Below the pieces are notes generated by a model. It was not told the origin of the DNA, searched no databases, and saw nothing but the letters and a program-made list of their open reading frames with translations. A stretch of 64,000 bases of DNA from an uncultured Planktomarina sp. (GTDB lineage Bacteria; Pseudomonadota; Alphaproteobacteria; Rhodobacterales; Rhodobacteraceae), in contig CAJJBP010000009.1 of assembly GCA_905182425.1 (NCBI GenBank), forward strand, positions 241,827-305,826, read 5' to 3'. A program made the position numbers and the translations under genes. Shown here one piece after another: positions 1-9,951 of this stretch; within the stretch, counting starts at the first letter, position 1, and every line of letters begins with the position of its first letter.

Positions 1-1
1 A

Positions 2-1496
2 TATTTTATAAGTCTTAGCGACCATAAAGATTTAACAATGACACCTTTTTACTCTCCAAAGACAAGAACCCTCGAGTTTGAATATCGACAAGCTTATCAA
101 TCAGGCTGGTTAAATTTTAAAGGTGCAGTATCCAACGACAGTTTGTTGCCAGATACCGGACGCGGGTATATTTTTGGAACGGGGTCTTTCGATCTTGGGC
201 GACACTTTAAACTAGGAGTCCAAGTCCAAGCTGTTCGCGATAAAACATATCTTTTCGATTACGATTATGCGGAATTGGACAGGTTAAATTCTAATATCGA
301 CCTGACCCGTGCAAGCCGTGAAGAAACCATAGAAATGCGGCTTTCAAGCTTCAACTCTTTGCGCTCCTCCGACGACAATTCAACAGAACCGACTATTGTG
401 GCGGAAATGGTACAGCAATTTCGTTATTTTCCAAATCTGATTGGTGGAGAATCTGGTTTGAAGGCCAGCGCACTTGGAAGCTATCGCTATTCCGATGCAA
501 ACATATGATTTTGATAGTGATAGAGAGGTTGATGGATATGATACCTTACGTCTCTCATTAGATACTGATTGGCAAAGAAATTGGACTTTTCAAAACGGTT
601 TTATTTTTGACTTAGATACGGAATTGGGTTTGTCCTATTATAATATTCAACAACATTTCAGCGCAAAATCTGATATCTTAGTAAATTCTAGTGCTGCTTC
701 TGCGGGCTTGCGCTGGCCGCTAATTCGAAAAAATAATGGTGGTTCAACAGCTATTTTGGAGCCACATATTCAATTTGCATCCGTTTCCATAAATGGTTCA
801 GACGTTCCTAACCAAGACAGCACACGAGTAGAGTTTGATGAAGGGAACTTGTTCAAATTTAATCGGGCCCCTGGTTACGACTTAACCGAGAACGGGTTTC
901 GTATTAACATTGGCTTGAAGGGCGAAAGCTATGACGTAAATGGAGGTCAAATAGGATGGGAAATTGGCAAAGTAATGCGGGCGAAAGATACAAGTTTCAG
1001 CTATAGCTCCGGTTTATCTGGCAAATCTTCTGATTGGTTAATAGCTACTAATATTGACCACTTCTCCGGTATTGAACTTATTGGACGCGCAATGATTACG
1101 GATGAAGGCAGACTTGGCAAAACTGAAACCCTTCTAAATTGGCGAGACTTACGCAATGATATTTCTGCTCAATACGCATGGTTAGCGAAAGATACGAACG
1201 AAGAAAGGGAGAAAAGCCTCAGCGGCTTATCCTTAAGTTGGCAATCCGATATTACGCAAAATTGGATTACGGAGACAGCTGTAAAGTTTGACACGAGCCG
1301 TGGAGAGGCAACGGATTTGGATTTTGGCTTAAAATTCGCAAATGAATGTTTAAATATTGGCTTTTCCGCCTCGCGTCGCTTTTCGACTTCGTCTACTCTT
1401 CAGCCCAGTACTGACTACAACTTCAAAGTTGAGTTAACTGGCTTTTCGACTGGGTTGGAAAACCCACCTAAACAACAAAGATGTCGCTCAATTTAA
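2..1496 (+). pseudogene. lptD: LPS-assembly protein LptD, 3' part, frame broken near 499
   Basis: LptD is the outer-membrane beta-barrel that inserts lipopolysaccharide into the outer leaflet. The reading frame is open from base 2, so the 5' part lies outside the window. It begins with the motif SDHKDLTMTPFYSPKTRTLE, which resembles the LptD barrel region of Rhodobacterales. The frame starting at base 2 stops at 506-508. The protein continues in the next frame, from about 499 to the stop at 1496, with beta-barrel-like alternating sequence. One extra base explains this: removing an A from the AAA at 499-501 gives a continuous run ending in DATYDF. It is followed 12 bases later by surA, the usual neighbour. 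LptD is normally essential, so a sequencing error is as likely as a real pseudogene. Family call from sequence and gene order. Confidence 0.85.
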
Positions 1497-1508
1497 ATCG
1501 AGGATCAC

Positions 1509-2705
1509 ATGCTCTTTTCAACCATTAAAAAAACCCTTTTGGCTTTTCTTTTTAATGGAACACTTGTTGGAATTGTCACTGCACAAAGTTTGTTTGACCC
1601 AGTGGTTTCGATCAATGGCGCCGTAATCACGGAATATGAGTTGGGCCAACGGGTCCGATTCAATCATTTCCTTGAGCAAACAGGAAAAAATATAGGAAAA
1701 GCCCGTGAAGATTTAATTAATGATCGCTTGAAGGTTTCAGCTGGGCGACGCGTCGGCATTGAACTAAGCCAAGATAATTTAGAACAGTCTATGGTTGATT
1801 TTGCGAACAACTCGAGCCGAAGCTTAGAGGAACTTTTGAGCCTCATTGCTCAAAATGGTGTCGATGCACAAACATTTCGCGATTTTGTTGAATCTGGCGT
1901 GGTTTGGCGAGAATTAGTTCGCTCTCAATTTGCCGGTCGTGGGGTTCCTTCAGAAGCAGAAATTGATCGAGCAACAGCCTCCGTAGGCCCCCAGGGTGGA
2001 TTGCGTGTTTTAATGTCTGAGATCGTAATTGCAGCATCACCGCAACAGGCGGTTACTGCTAAACGATTAGCTGACAAGCTATCAAAAATTACCTCAATTA
2101 CTGAATTTTCACAAAAAGCTACTGAATTTTCGGCAGCTCCAACCCGAGTAAATGGTGGAAAATTAGAATGGACCACTTTGAATGATTTACCAGCAGCGCT
2201 TGCGCCGATTGTTGCTGCTCTGCGTCCTGGGCAGGTAACCCCACCTCTTAACATTCCCAATGCGATCGTTTTGCTTCAATTACGTGCCGTGGAGGAAACT
2301 GCAGCAACTGCTAAAATTCTTGTAAAAATTGAATACGCATTCCTTTCTGGACCAACTACATCTATTCAAATAGCAGCCAAAAACTCCGATACTTGCGATG
2401 ACCTTTATGGACTAGTAAAAAGTAAGCCCGAGTTGAGGCTATCCATTCAATCTCAAAAGCCTTCAGATATAAAACGAGATAAAGCTGTTCGTATTGCTCT
2501 TTTGGATAAAGATGAAAAGAGTATTTTGCCGACAGCGGAGGAAAAAACATCAGATATGGTTATGCTGTGCAAGCGTGTTTATGCAATATCCGAGAACGTT
2601 TCTCGCGCAGAAATAACACAGAACTTGAGGCTAGCTCGACTAAATAGCCTTGCAGACGGGTATTTGGCAGAGCTACGCGCCAATGCTGATATTGTAGATT
2701 ACTAA
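1509..2705 (+). CDS. surA: SurA-like periplasmic chaperone / parvulin peptidyl-prolyl isomerase
   Basis: A 398-residue protein with an N-terminal signal peptide (hydrophobic residues about 8-24, ending TAQS). A SurA N-terminal chaperone domain follows (about 30-150, with SINGAVITEYEL near its start). One parvulin-type PPIase domain lies at about 160-260 and ends in the usual pattern for this fold. The C-terminal 130 residues are less conserved. SurA escorts outer-membrane beta-barrel proteins, LptD included, through the periplasm, which fits its place directly behind lptD. The gene starts 12 bases after the lptD stop, so the two are probably co-transcribed. In many Proteobacteria pdxA follows surA; here rsmA follows after 35 bases. 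Confidence 0.9.
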   Translation: MLFSTIKKTLLAFLFNGTLVGIVTAQSLFDPVVSINGAVITEYELGQRVRFNHFLEQTGKNIGKAREDLINDRLKVSAGRRVGIELSQDNLEQSMVDFANNSSRSLEELLSLIAQNGVDAQTFRDFVESGVVWRELVRSQFAGRGVPSEAEIDRATASVGPQGGLRVLMSEIVIAASPQQAVTAKRLADKLSKITSITEFSQKATEFSAAPTRVNGGKLEWTTLNDLPAALAPIVAALRPGQVTPPLNIPNAIVLLQLRAVEETAATAKILVKIEYAFLSGPTTSIQIAAKNSDTCDDLYGLVKSKPELRLSIQSQKPSDIKRDKAVRIALLDKDEKSILPTAEEKTSDMVMLCKRVYAISENVSRAEITQNLRLARLNSLADGYLAELRANADIVDY

Positions 2706-2740
2706 TGCCACTGCTGCCAGAATGATAAAGGCTCGCCGGA

Positions 2741-3580
2741 ATGCAAATTGATACTCTGCCCCCACTGCGTGAAGTAATATCAACGCATACGCTAAAAACT
2801 AAAAAATCTCTTGGCCAAAATTTTATTTTGGACCTTAATTTAACTGCTAAAATTGCCCGACTTGCAGGCTCTCTCGATGATCATGATGTTCTTGAAATAG
2901 GACCCGGTCCTGGTGGTCTAACGCGTGGCCTCCTTTCGGAAGGCGCAAGACGGGTAGTGGTGCTCGAAAAAGATATACGGTGCATGCCTGCGCTAGAGGA
3001 AATTAAAGCAGCATACCGGAACAAAGTACAAATTTTCAATGTGGACGCTTTGGGGTTTGATGCCCAGCGCCATTTAACGGGCCCTGTGCGCATTGTATCT
3101 AATTTACCTTACAACGTCGGTACGGAGCTCCTTATTCGCTGGTTGACCCCAGGAGACTGGCCCCCTTTCTGGGAAACGCTCACGCTGATGTTTCAAAAAG
3201 AGGTGGCAGAACGGATTATAGCAGCACCTGGATCAAAGGCCTATGGCCGCCTTTCTATATTGGCTCAATGGAAAGCTAATGCAAAGATTGTGATGGCACT
3301 TCCCCCTGAAGCATTCTCTCCACCCCCCAAAGTGCATTCTGCCGTTGTGCACCTTACAGCACTAACAGAGCCAAGATTCCCCGCACCAGCAAGACTTCTT
3401 TCTTCAACTGTCGCAATGGCGTTCAACCAGCGACGTAAAATGTTACGCTCTAGCCTTAAAGCTGCATCAAAAGATATCGAAATGGTCCTGCGGGATGCTG
3501 GCCTTGAGCCAACCGCACGCGCAGAGGAAATTTCACTTGAAGGTTACTGCGCTTTAGCGCGAGGCTTAGACCAGAGTTAA
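2741..3580 (+). CDS. rsmA: 16S rRNA dimethyladenosine transferase RsmA (KsgA)
   Basis: Transfers methyl groups from S-adenosylmethionine to two adjacent adenines in helix 45 of 16S rRNA, a late step in 30S assembly. The 279-residue protein has the family signature SLGQNFILD at about 23-31, the SAM-binding motif [11 protein letters not shown] at 51-61 and the catalytic NLPY motif at 121-124. The length is normal for the family. It is the last gene of the lptD-surA-rsmA group. Its stop codon overlaps the stop of the convergent DUF4167 gene. The start ATG has only a weak upstream purine stretch (cgccgga). Confidence 0.96.
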   Translation: MQIDTLPPLREVISTHTLKTKKSLGQNFILDLNLTAKIARLAGSLDDHDVLEIGPGPGGLTRGLLSEGARRVVVLEKDIRCMPALEEIKAAYRNKVQIFNVDALGFDAQRHLTGPVRIVSNLPYNVGTELLIRWLTPGDWPPFWETLTLMFQKEVAERIIAAPGSKAYGRLSILAQWKANAKIVMALPPEAFSPPPKVHSAVVHLTALTEPRFPAPARLLSSTVAMAFNQRRKMLRSSLKAASKDIEMVLRDAGLEPTARAEEISLEGYCALARGLDQS

Positions 3581-4251
3581 TTTTCTACTGTGTTTTTTGG
3601 AAACTCACTGCTAACAGGCTCAACCCTGTTTTCTTTGACGATTGGCTTAGATGGACGCCGGCGAACACGCGGTTTTGGATTTATTGCAGGCTGATCCGCT
3701 CCACTTTCAGGTGTTAAAACAAGATCTGCGGGTCCAGTTTTCTTATCCATGCTAACCAAATCAGGCTGCGGTTCACTACCAAAATCAGTGCCATCTAGTG
3801 AAACGGTAGATGTTTTTGTTTCTGAGCGGTTACTATAATCTGCACGCTCTTTATTCTCTGGCCGAGTTTCTAAATTCTCTGGCCGAGTTTCTAAGCGGTG
3901 CTCCGGGCCATTATCCACACGGTCGGTACGCTCTTGGTCTCTTTGAGCCTGTTTTTCTCGATTCTCCCGATCTTGCTGTTCGCGCCTAGCATCAATTTCA
4001 CGCTGCGCTTCGGCCTGGATACGCATGTAATGTTCAGCATGCTGTTGAAAATTTTCAGCAGCGACACGATCCCCAGATAGCTGAGAGTCTCGTGTCAACT
4101 GTTGATATTTTTCAATAATTTGTTGCGGTGTCCCGCGTACCTTGCCCTCAGGGCCGGAACTATCGAACACACGGTTCATTACATTAACGCCCGAACGATT
4201 ATTATTATTACGATTATTCTTCGTGCGGGGACGCGATTTTGAAGTTCTCAT
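3577..4251 (-). CDS. DUF4167 domain-containing protein
   Basis: A 224-residue, highly charged protein. The N-terminus is rich in Arg and Asn, and the conserved DUF4167 core covers about residues 20-75 ([20 protein letters not shown], then a helical segment). The remainder is low-complexity, rich in Gln, Glu, Arg and Pro, and probably disordered. Such proteins are found almost only in Alphaproteobacteria, usually right behind prfA-prmC, as here. The N-terminal region resembles nucleic-acid-binding tails, but no function is established. I chose the ATG at 4251; a TTG nine bases upstream is also in frame. The tail holds a perfect 21-bp tandem duplication encoding a repeated ETRPENL-like unit. 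Confidence 0.85.
   Translation of the reverse strand: MRTSKSRPRTKNNRNNNNRSGVNVMNRVFDSSGPEGKVRGTPQQIIEKYQQLTRDSQLSGDRVAAENFQQHAEHYMRIQAEAQREIDARREQQDRENREKQAQRDQERTDRVDNGPEHRLETRPENLETRPENKERADYSNRSETKTSTVSLDGTDFGSEPQPDLVSMDKKTGPADLVLTPESGADQPAINPKPRVRRRPSKPIVKENRVEPVSSEFPKNTVEN
3853..3894. repeat. Perfect 21-bp tandem duplication inside the DUF4167 gene
   Basis: Two adjacent identical copies of a 21-bp unit (attctctggccgag followed by tttctaa) lie at 3853-3873 and 3874-3894. The unit is a whole number of codons, so it repeats seven residues (ETRPEN plus one Leu/Lys position) in the disordered acidic/basic tail without changing frame. This is seen directly and looks like a recent slippage duplication. 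Confidence 0.9.
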
Positions 4252-4423
4252 ATGATGCAAAAAGCCTATTTGGCGAATGACCTGTTACTCAGTAGATGTA
4301 AACAGTCATATTTGGGTTAAGTGTTATGATGGCAAGAGTCCTATCATCAACGAGAACTTATAAAGCATGCTAAGGACTATTCAGCAAGCAAAAAATATAA
4401 AATCTTGCAATAAAAGTAGCTTT

Positions 4424-5263
4424 TTAAGAATTTCGCCTACAGTGTGCTAATCTATCACGTTGATCAAAATCTTGCATTACTAAGATGTCTTCAAAAAAAT
4501 ACCTCGATAAAACATCTGTAACAGCCACACCTTGGTCAAAGCCAATCTCAAATATTAGACGACCTCCCGGTTTTAAAAATTTTTCTGCACTCATGGCTAT
4601 TTTGCGATAGGCGTTCAATCCATCTAAATGATCTGTGAGCGCACATTTAGGCTCATGAAGTACTTCTGGCGAAAGAGCGCCCATGACATTGGGGTGAATA
4701 TATGGTGGGTTAGCCACTATAAGGTCAAATTGAAATGCGGGCACATTCGAGAACCAATTTGAAACACGAAATTCACAACGCTCTGCCACTCCAATAGCCC
4801 GCGCATTTACTTGTGCAATTGCTAGCGCTGCCTCAGACTGGTCTACACCCAACCCGCTTGCGTTAGATTTCTGCGCCAAAAGTGAGATTAAAATGCAGCC
4901 CGAACCAGTACCCAAATCCAAGACTGTAACAAAGTCTTCACGCAAAGCTTCCATAATCAAATGCTCAGTTTCAGGACGCGGGTCAAGTACATCTGATGTT
5001 ACTGCAAAACGATGTTCAAAAAAGTCACGATATCCTAAAATGTAAGATACCGGCACTCGCTTGGTACGGCGCAAAACTGCATTTTCAAACTTCTGCTGTT
5101 CAAGATGAGAAATAGTTTCTTGTAGATGAAGTGCTATTCTATCCACTCCAATCTTTAGGACGTAGGCAAGTAATTTTCGCGCGTCACGTTGCGGCTCGGG
5201 CACCCCAGAAAGTTTCAATTTGTCTATGGCCAGTGACAGTAAACTTTGAACTGTGGAACTCAT
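4424..5263 (-). CDS. prmC: Peptide chain release factor N5-glutamine methyltransferase PrmC (HemK)
   Basis: Methylates the glutamine of the GGQ motif in release factors, raising termination efficiency. The 279-residue protein has the N-terminal helical domain (1-80), a SAM-binding motif [10 protein letters not shown] at about 114-123 and the catalytic NPPY motif at 185-188. Its start ATG overlaps the prfA stop in an ATGA arrangement, so the enzyme and its substrate are translationally coupled. The gap of about 170 bases before the DUF4167 gene is AT-rich. Confidence 0.96.
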   Translation of the reverse strand: MSSTVQSLLSLAIDKLKLSGVPEPQRDARKLLAYVLKIGVDRIALHLQETISHLEQQKFENAVLRRTKRVPVSYILGYRDFFEHRFAVTSDVLDPRPETEHLIMEALREDFVTVLDLGTGSGCILISLLAQKSNASGLGVDQSEAALAIAQVNARAIGVAERCEFRVSNWFSNVPAFQFDLIVANPPYIHPNVMGALSPEVLHEPKCALTDHLDGLNAYRKIAMSAEKFLKPGGRLIFEIGFDQGVAVTDVLSRYFFEDILVMQDFDQRDRLAHCRRNS

Positions 5264-6309
5264 CTATTTAATTCAGCAAGCATTATCGCCTGTGCTTCAG
5301 CTGTAAGCGCATCAATAATTTCATTTAGGTCTCCCTGCAAAATTTGATCTAAGCGGTAAAGCGTCAATCCAATTCTGTGGTCTGTCATTCGCCCCTGGGG
5401 AAAATTATAAGTACGAATGCGTTCAGAGCGATCCCCTGTGCCAACCTGTGATTTGCGATCGGCAGAACGTTCTCCGTCAACCCGTTCACGTTCACGATCA
5501 TAAAGCCTAGTTTTTAAAACCTGCATCGCTATTTCACGATTTCGGTGCTGTGATTTTTCTGCACTAACAACAATTAACCCAGTTGGAAGGTGTGTTATGC
5601 GCACAGCTGAATCAGTTGTATTGACATGCTGCCCCCCGGCCCCGCTGGCCCGCATGGTATCAATACGAATATCTCCCGGATCAATGTGAATATCAACATC
5701 TTCAGCCTCTGGCAGAACCGCTACAGTTGCAGCAGAGGTATGAACGCGTCCCCCACTTTCTGTTGTGGGAACACGTTGCACACGATGCACACCAGATTCA
5801 TACTTCAGCTTCGCGAACACTCCCTCACCCTTGATGTGGACAACAAGCTCCTTTACCCCACCCAGCTCAGTAATTTGATTTTCAACAATCTCAAATTTCC
5901 AACCCTGCATCTCAACATATCTTTGGTACATACGCATCAGATCTGCCGCAAACAAAGCAGCTTCATCGCCACCGGTTCCAGGACGAATTTCCAAGATTGC
6001 TGGGCGCGAGTCCGCGGCATCTTTCGGTAAAAGAGTAAGCTGTAAGTTTTGCTCTGCTTTCGGCAGGGCTGCCCTTAACGCAGGTAGTTCTTCTTTCGCA
6101 AGCTCACGCATCTCTTCGTCTTCCAGCATAACCTCTGCATCATCTATATCCCGCAAGAGTAACTGATAAGCCCGTACCTCATCTACAACTGGTTTAAGGT
6201 CCGAATACTCCTTCGCCAGCTTGGCAATATCATTTGAACCTTCGGACATTTGTGCTTCAAGAAACTCAAATCTTTGTACGATCTGGGCTAATGTGTCTTC
6301 TGCTATCAT
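5260..6309 (-). CDS. prfA: Peptide chain release factor 1
   Basis: RF1 recognises UAA and UAG stop codons and triggers peptide release. The 349-residue protein has the GAGGQ motif at 223-227 (catalytic GGQ at 225-227). It has a PxT-type tripeptide (PTT, 181-183) in the codon-recognition domain, which marks it as RF1 rather than RF2. The N-terminal coiled-coil domain covers about residues 1-95. It is coupled to prmC by a 4-base overlap. A 67-base gap separates it from the upstream DUF1499 gene. Confidence 0.97.
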   Translation of the reverse strand: MIAEDTLAQIVQRFEFLEAQMSEGSNDIAKLAKEYSDLKPVVDEVRAYQLLLRDIDDAEVMLEDEEMRELAKEELPALRAALPKAEQNLQLTLLPKDAADSRPAILEIRPGTGGDEAALFAADLMRMYQRYVEMQGWKFEIVENQITELGGVKELVVHIKGEGVFAKLKYESGVHRVQRVPTTESGGRVHTSAATVAVLPEAEDVDIHIDPGDIRIDTMRASGAGGQHVNTTDSAVRITHLPTGLIVVSAEKSQHRNREIAMQVLKTRLYDRERERVDGERSADRKSQVGTGDRSERIRTYNFPQGRMTDHRIGLTLYRLDQILQGDLNEIIDALTAEAQAIMLAELNR

Positions 6310-6376
6310 ACTTTTAGGTCACCTATGTAGCTTCAAGGGTCAAGTAGCCAGTTTGAATTTTTCTGTCAAAATCCCA

Positions 6377-6775
6377 TTATTTCTGAAATTTTGATTGTTC
6401 TAACCAACCAAGAATTCGGCGACGGTTTGTACCATAATCACTCCACCCAATGACGAGATTACCTCGCAAGTGGACCCCACTATCGCTTTCCCAGATCTCT
6501 ATCATATCAGGGAAACCCCAAAATGCACTGCGGACAACAGCTACAAACTTAGGGTTTTGCTGCAAAACTTTAATTCTTGGGGTAGCCCGTATTAAGGTTT
6601 CTATATTAGCTTTAGTAACTTCCTGCGAAATGACATAATAACCTCCCGGTTTAACCAATGACTGCATACCAGCAGGCATCCCTCCCTCTCGCCATGCTTC
6701 GGCCGGCAGCGGCCACATACGAAAAATCAATTGCAAAATAATAAAGGCAGCAACGGCTAAAAAAACTATTTTCAA
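6377..6775 (-). CDS. DUF1499-like membrane-anchored protein
   Basis: A 132-residue protein with one N-terminal hydrophobic segment (about 3-20), likely a membrane anchor or uncleaved signal. The C-terminal part holds VVRSAFWGFPDMIEIW and a GWSDYGTNRRRILGWL block, which resembles the conserved RS..G.SD.G.N..R pattern of DUF1499 proteins. The function of that family is unknown. It lies 18 bases behind the first ureohydrolase gene and could be the last member of that operon. Assigned by pattern recognition only. Confidence 0.6.
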   Translation of the reverse strand: MKIVFLAVAAFIILQLIFRMWPLPAEAWREGGMPAGMQSLVKPGGYYVISQEVTKANIETLIRATPRIKVLQQNPKFVAVVRSAFWGFPDMIEIWESDSGVHLRGNLVIGWSDYGTNRRRILGWLEQSKFQK

Positions 6776-6793
6776 ACTAGGTCACTTCACTTT

Positions 6794-7735
6794 TCAGCGG
6801 TATTCCACTCCAGGAAGAATACTCAAAATTTCAAACATCAGGTTTGCAGCAGTTAATGCCGTATTTCCAGAAGTATCATACATAGGGCTAACCTCGACCA
6901 TATCAAAGCCAACAATGTTGAGACCATTCATAGCTCGTATAAGCTCCATCGCTTGCGGTGTCGTCAGGCCACCTATTTCAGGCGTTCCAGTTCCCGGTGC
7001 ATAAGCCGGATCAAGGCTATCAATATCGTAAGTCACGTAGCAGGGGTGGTCCCCAATAGCTTCTCTAATTTCACTACCCAACGGTGTAAGTGATTTATGC
7101 CATATTTCAGGAGCCGTAATAATATTAAATCCCCAGCCGGCAGCTTCAGAAAAATCTTCAGCCGTGTAACCGGTGCCGCGTAGGCCGACCTGAAAAACCA
7201 AGTCAGGTACTAAAAGTCCTTCCTCATACGCCCTCCTAAAAACAGTTCCGTGGGTTTCGCGCTCTCCAAACATTTCATCATTAACGTCAGCGTGTGCATC
7301 AATATGCACTAAGGCAACAGGCCCATGCTTTTTGGCGATCGAACGCAATATTGGTAAAGTTAGAGAATGATCTCCTCCCATCGTTGCCGGGAGTACTTTG
7401 TATCCATGCAACTTATCATAGGCCGCTTCAATAATTTTAAGACTATCAGCAAGAGAGAAAGTATTAATGGGAACATCTCCTAAATCAGCCATTTGTAAAC
7501 TATCGAACGGAGCCGCGCCGGTTTGAAGATTATAAGGCCGGATCATAGCGCTTTCTTGACGAATTTGTTTTGGACCAAACCTGGTGCCCGACCGCCAACT
7601 TGTCCCAATATCCATCGGTATACCCATGAAACAAACGTCTAAACCCTCTGGTGAAGTGGCCTCAGGCAGGCGCATGAAGGTTTGAGGACCAGCAAAGCGT
7701 GCTAAATCATTTCCTGAAATAGGTTGGTTTGGCAT
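6794..7735 (-). CDS. speB: Agmatinase/ureohydrolase family protein (copy 1)
   Basis: Ureohydrolases cleave urea from guanidino compounds (agmatine, guanidinobutyrate and related substrates) using a binuclear Mn centre. The 313-residue protein carries all three metal motifs: GGDHSLTLP, HIDAHADVND and YDIDSLDPAYAPGTGTPE. The long open frame extends further upstream, but the ATG at 7735 (MPNQPIS) has an AAGGAA sequence at correct spacing; the ATG six bases upstream is too close to it. It follows the paralogue in the same operon with a 28-base gap. The exact substrate cannot be read from the sequence: agmatinase, guanidinobutyrase and guanidine-type hydrolases share these motifs. Confidence 0.85.
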   Translation of the reverse strand: MPNQPISGNDLARFAGPQTFMRLPEATSPEGLDVCFMGIPMDIGTSWRSGTRFGPKQIRQESAMIRPYNLQTGAAPFDSLQMADLGDVPINTFSLADSLKIIEAAYDKLHGYKVLPATMGGDHSLTLPILRSIAKKHGPVALVHIDAHADVNDEMFGERETHGTVFRRAYEEGLLVPDLVFQVGLRGTGYTAEDFSEAAGWGFNIITAPEIWHKSLTPLGSEIREAIGDHPCYVTYDIDSLDPAYAPGTGTPEIGGLTTPQAMELIRAMNGLNIVGFDMVEVSPMYDTSGNTALTAANLMFEILSILPGVEYR

Positions 7736-7763
7736 TTGCATTTCCTTCTTTTTGAATTTAGTT

Positions 7764-8735
7764 TTAAGCGTTTTTGGCGCGTAAGTTCCAACAATAAAGG
7801 CACACCAATTCCATAGCAGCATGCGCACCTGCCACGGCTGTCGCGCCTGAGGTATCATATTGAGGTGACACCTCGACCACATCGCCTCCAACCATATTAA
7901 TTCCTCGAATATTGCGCAATATTGCCGCGGCCTGCGCCGATGACAGACCTCCCCAAACAGGCGTCCCCGTGCCTGGAGCAAAAGCTGGATCAAGACAGTC
8001 GATGTCAAACGTCAAATATACTGGATGATCGCCAACAATATTTTTGATTTGTATGGCGGTCTCGTCTGGCGTTTGACGATGAACCAAAGGCGCATCAATT
8101 ACGTGTACGCCCGCATCATAGTCATTTTGGGTTCTGATACCAATTTGAACAGATTTTTCTGGGATAATTAAACCCTCTTTCACGGCCTTATAAAACATTG
8201 TTCCATGATCAATTCGATTCATATCATCATCAGGCCATGTATCTGAATGCGCGTCGAAATGCACCAAAGCCACCGGTCCAAATTTTTCGGCAAACGCTCG
8301 TAAGATAGGAAATGTAACGTAATGATCCCCACCAAAAGACAAAGCGCCACATTCGTGCTTCAAAATACCTCTTATATGATCAGTCAATTGTGCGGGAAAC
8401 GCAGCTACATTGGCATAATCAAAAGCTAGGTCGCCATAATCTACAATATCAAAATCCTCTAGCGGGTTGATGTCCCACCCATAAGGAGGGTCACATGGTT
8501 GTAGAGTACTAGCCTCACGGATCGCACGTGGTCCAAATCTTGAACCGGGGCGGTTTGTTACCGCCTGGTCAAATGGTATGCCGGTGATGGCGATATCAAC
8601 GTCCACCAAGTCTTTTGAGTAATTCCGTCGCATAAATGACAAAATACCGCCAAAAGCATTTTCGTAGGACATACCTCGGCGACCCTCGCGAGTTATTGCA
8701 TTATCTACGTCATATGCTGCATCTTTAAGCGCCAT
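7764..8735 (-). CDS. speB: Agmatinase/ureohydrolase family protein (copy 2)
   Basis: A 323-residue paralogue of the next gene, with the metal-binding motifs GGDHYVTFP, HFDAHSDTWPDD and FDIDCLDPAFAPGTGTP. The N-terminus (MALKDAAYD) differs from copy 1, as does the loop after the second motif, so the two enzymes probably use different guanidino substrates or form a mixed assembly. The start ATG directly follows the TAA of the amidohydrolase gene (GAGGAGTAAATG), with the ribosome-binding site inside the upstream coding end. This indicates tight translational coupling. Confidence 0.88.
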   Translation of the reverse strand: MALKDAAYDVDNAITREGRRGMSYENAFGGILSFMRRNYSKDLVDVDIAITGIPFDQAVTNRPGSRFGPRAIREASTLQPCDPPYGWDINPLEDFDIVDYGDLAFDYANVAAFPAQLTDHIRGILKHECGALSFGGDHYVTFPILRAFAEKFGPVALVHFDAHSDTWPDDDMNRIDHGTMFYKAVKEGLIIPEKSVQIGIRTQNDYDAGVHVIDAPLVHRQTPDETAIQIKNIVGDHPVYLTFDIDCLDPAFAPGTGTPVWGGLSSAQAAAILRNIRGINMVGGDVVEVSPQYDTSGATAVAGAHAAMELVCLYCWNLRAKNA

Positions 8736-9902
8736 TTACTCCTCCAAAGGTTGTGCACGTTCGACCAATCGCGCGAAAAATGAAGCCCCGATGGGAGATA
8801 CATCATCATTAAAATCAAAAGCAGCATTATGCCAAGAAGCACCATTTCCTTGCCCCAGAAAAAGATAGCATCCCGGTCTTTTTTCAAGAAGATAAGAAAA
8901 ATCTTCAGCCCCCATATCTCGAGTTCTATCAGGAACTGTCATGTTATCACCGCAAATTTCACGGGCCACACCTGTAGCAAATTCCGTTTCAATGGGCGTA
9001 TTTATAGTTGCAGGATAACCACGACTATAATTACATTTCACATCGACGCCAAAGGCTGCTGCGTGTCCCTGACAAATTTCCTGCATTCGGCGTTCGACCA
9101 TGTCCTGAACTGGGCCCGCAAAAGTGCGAACTGTGCCTCCAACATAAGCATCATCATTAATCACATTATCGATCGTGCCTGCATGAATTTGTGTGACACT
9201 TACAACAAGATCCTCAACCGAGTTGTGATTTCGGCTTACGATTGTGCTCAATGCTTGAGTAATAGAGATAGCCGCCGGGATAGCGTCCACCGCCAAATGT
9301 GGCATCGCTGCGTGACCACCCTGCCCAGTTATGTTTATGTCAAATGTATCCACCGCTGCCATGATAGGGCCGGGAGTTGTGCTAAGTTGTCCAGATGGAG
9401 CCCCAGGTTCGGTATGGAGCGCATAGACTTTATCGATGGAGAATCGGTCGATAATGCCTTCTTCAACCATGATCTTACCGCCGCCACCGTTTTCCTCTGC
9501 AGGTTGAAAAATCAATGCTACAGTTCCAGAAAAATTACGTGTTTCAGCCAAATAACGCGCAGCACCAAGCAACATCGTCGTATGGCCATCGTGACCGCAG
9601 GCGTGCATCTTTCCTGGAATAACACTCGAATATTCAGCGCCAGTCGCCTCTTCAATTGGCAAGGCATCCATGTCCGCACGCAGCCCAATTGTTGGTCCTT
9701 CACCACGGCCATTGATTAAAGCTACGATGCCTGACTGGGCAATCCCTTTATGAATTTCAGTGATTCCAAAATCAGACAATCTTTCCACGACAAACTGCGC
9801 GGTGTTGTGACAGTCGAAACCCAATTCAGGATTTTGATGCAAATAACGTCGCCAAGTTTTCATATCCTCTGCAAATTCGGCGATGCGGTTGACGATTGGC
9901 AT
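8736..9902 (-). CDS. M20-family amidohydrolase (hippurate hydrolase/HipO-like)
   Basis: A 388-residue metal-dependent amidohydrolase of the M20D group, which removes acyl or amino-acid groups from amide bonds in the cytoplasm. The motifs MHACGHDGHTTMLLGA and FQPAEENGGGGKIMVEEG supply metal ligands and the catalytic glutamate. A late DMGAEDFSYLLE motif and the dimerisation lid (about 180-290) are also present. It is the first gene of an operon with two ureohydrolases, which suggests stepwise breakdown of an N-acylated or conjugated guanidino compound. The substrate is not determinable. It is divergent from mazG, with only 49 bases between. Confidence 0.88.
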   Translation of the reverse strand: MPIVNRIAEFAEDMKTWRRYLHQNPELGFDCHNTAQFVVERLSDFGITEIHKGIAQSGIVALINGRGEGPTIGLRADMDALPIEEATGAEYSSVIPGKMHACGHDGHTTMLLGAARYLAETRNFSGTVALIFQPAEENGGGGKIMVEEGIIDRFSIDKVYALHTEPGAPSGQLSTTPGPIMAAVDTFDINITGQGGHAAMPHLAVDAIPAAISITQALSTIVSRNHNSVEDLVVSVTQIHAGTIDNVINDDAYVGGTVRTFAGPVQDMVERRMQEICQGHAAAFGVDVKCNYSRGYPATINTPIETEFATGVAREICGDNMTVPDRTRDMGAEDFSYLLEKRPGCYLFLGQGNGASWHNAAFDFNDDVSPIGASFFARLVERAQPLEE

Positions 9903-9951
9903 GAGCGTGCTCCTTATAGCGCTAAGAAATCGGAATTAGCGGAGCAAATCA

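Noticed and set aside
8829..9719. Long plus-strand open frame of 296 codons opposite the M20 amidohydrolase
   Set aside because: It is the complement of a well-supported gene, is rich in Cys, His, Ser and Arg as expected of antisense frames, and has no family pattern.
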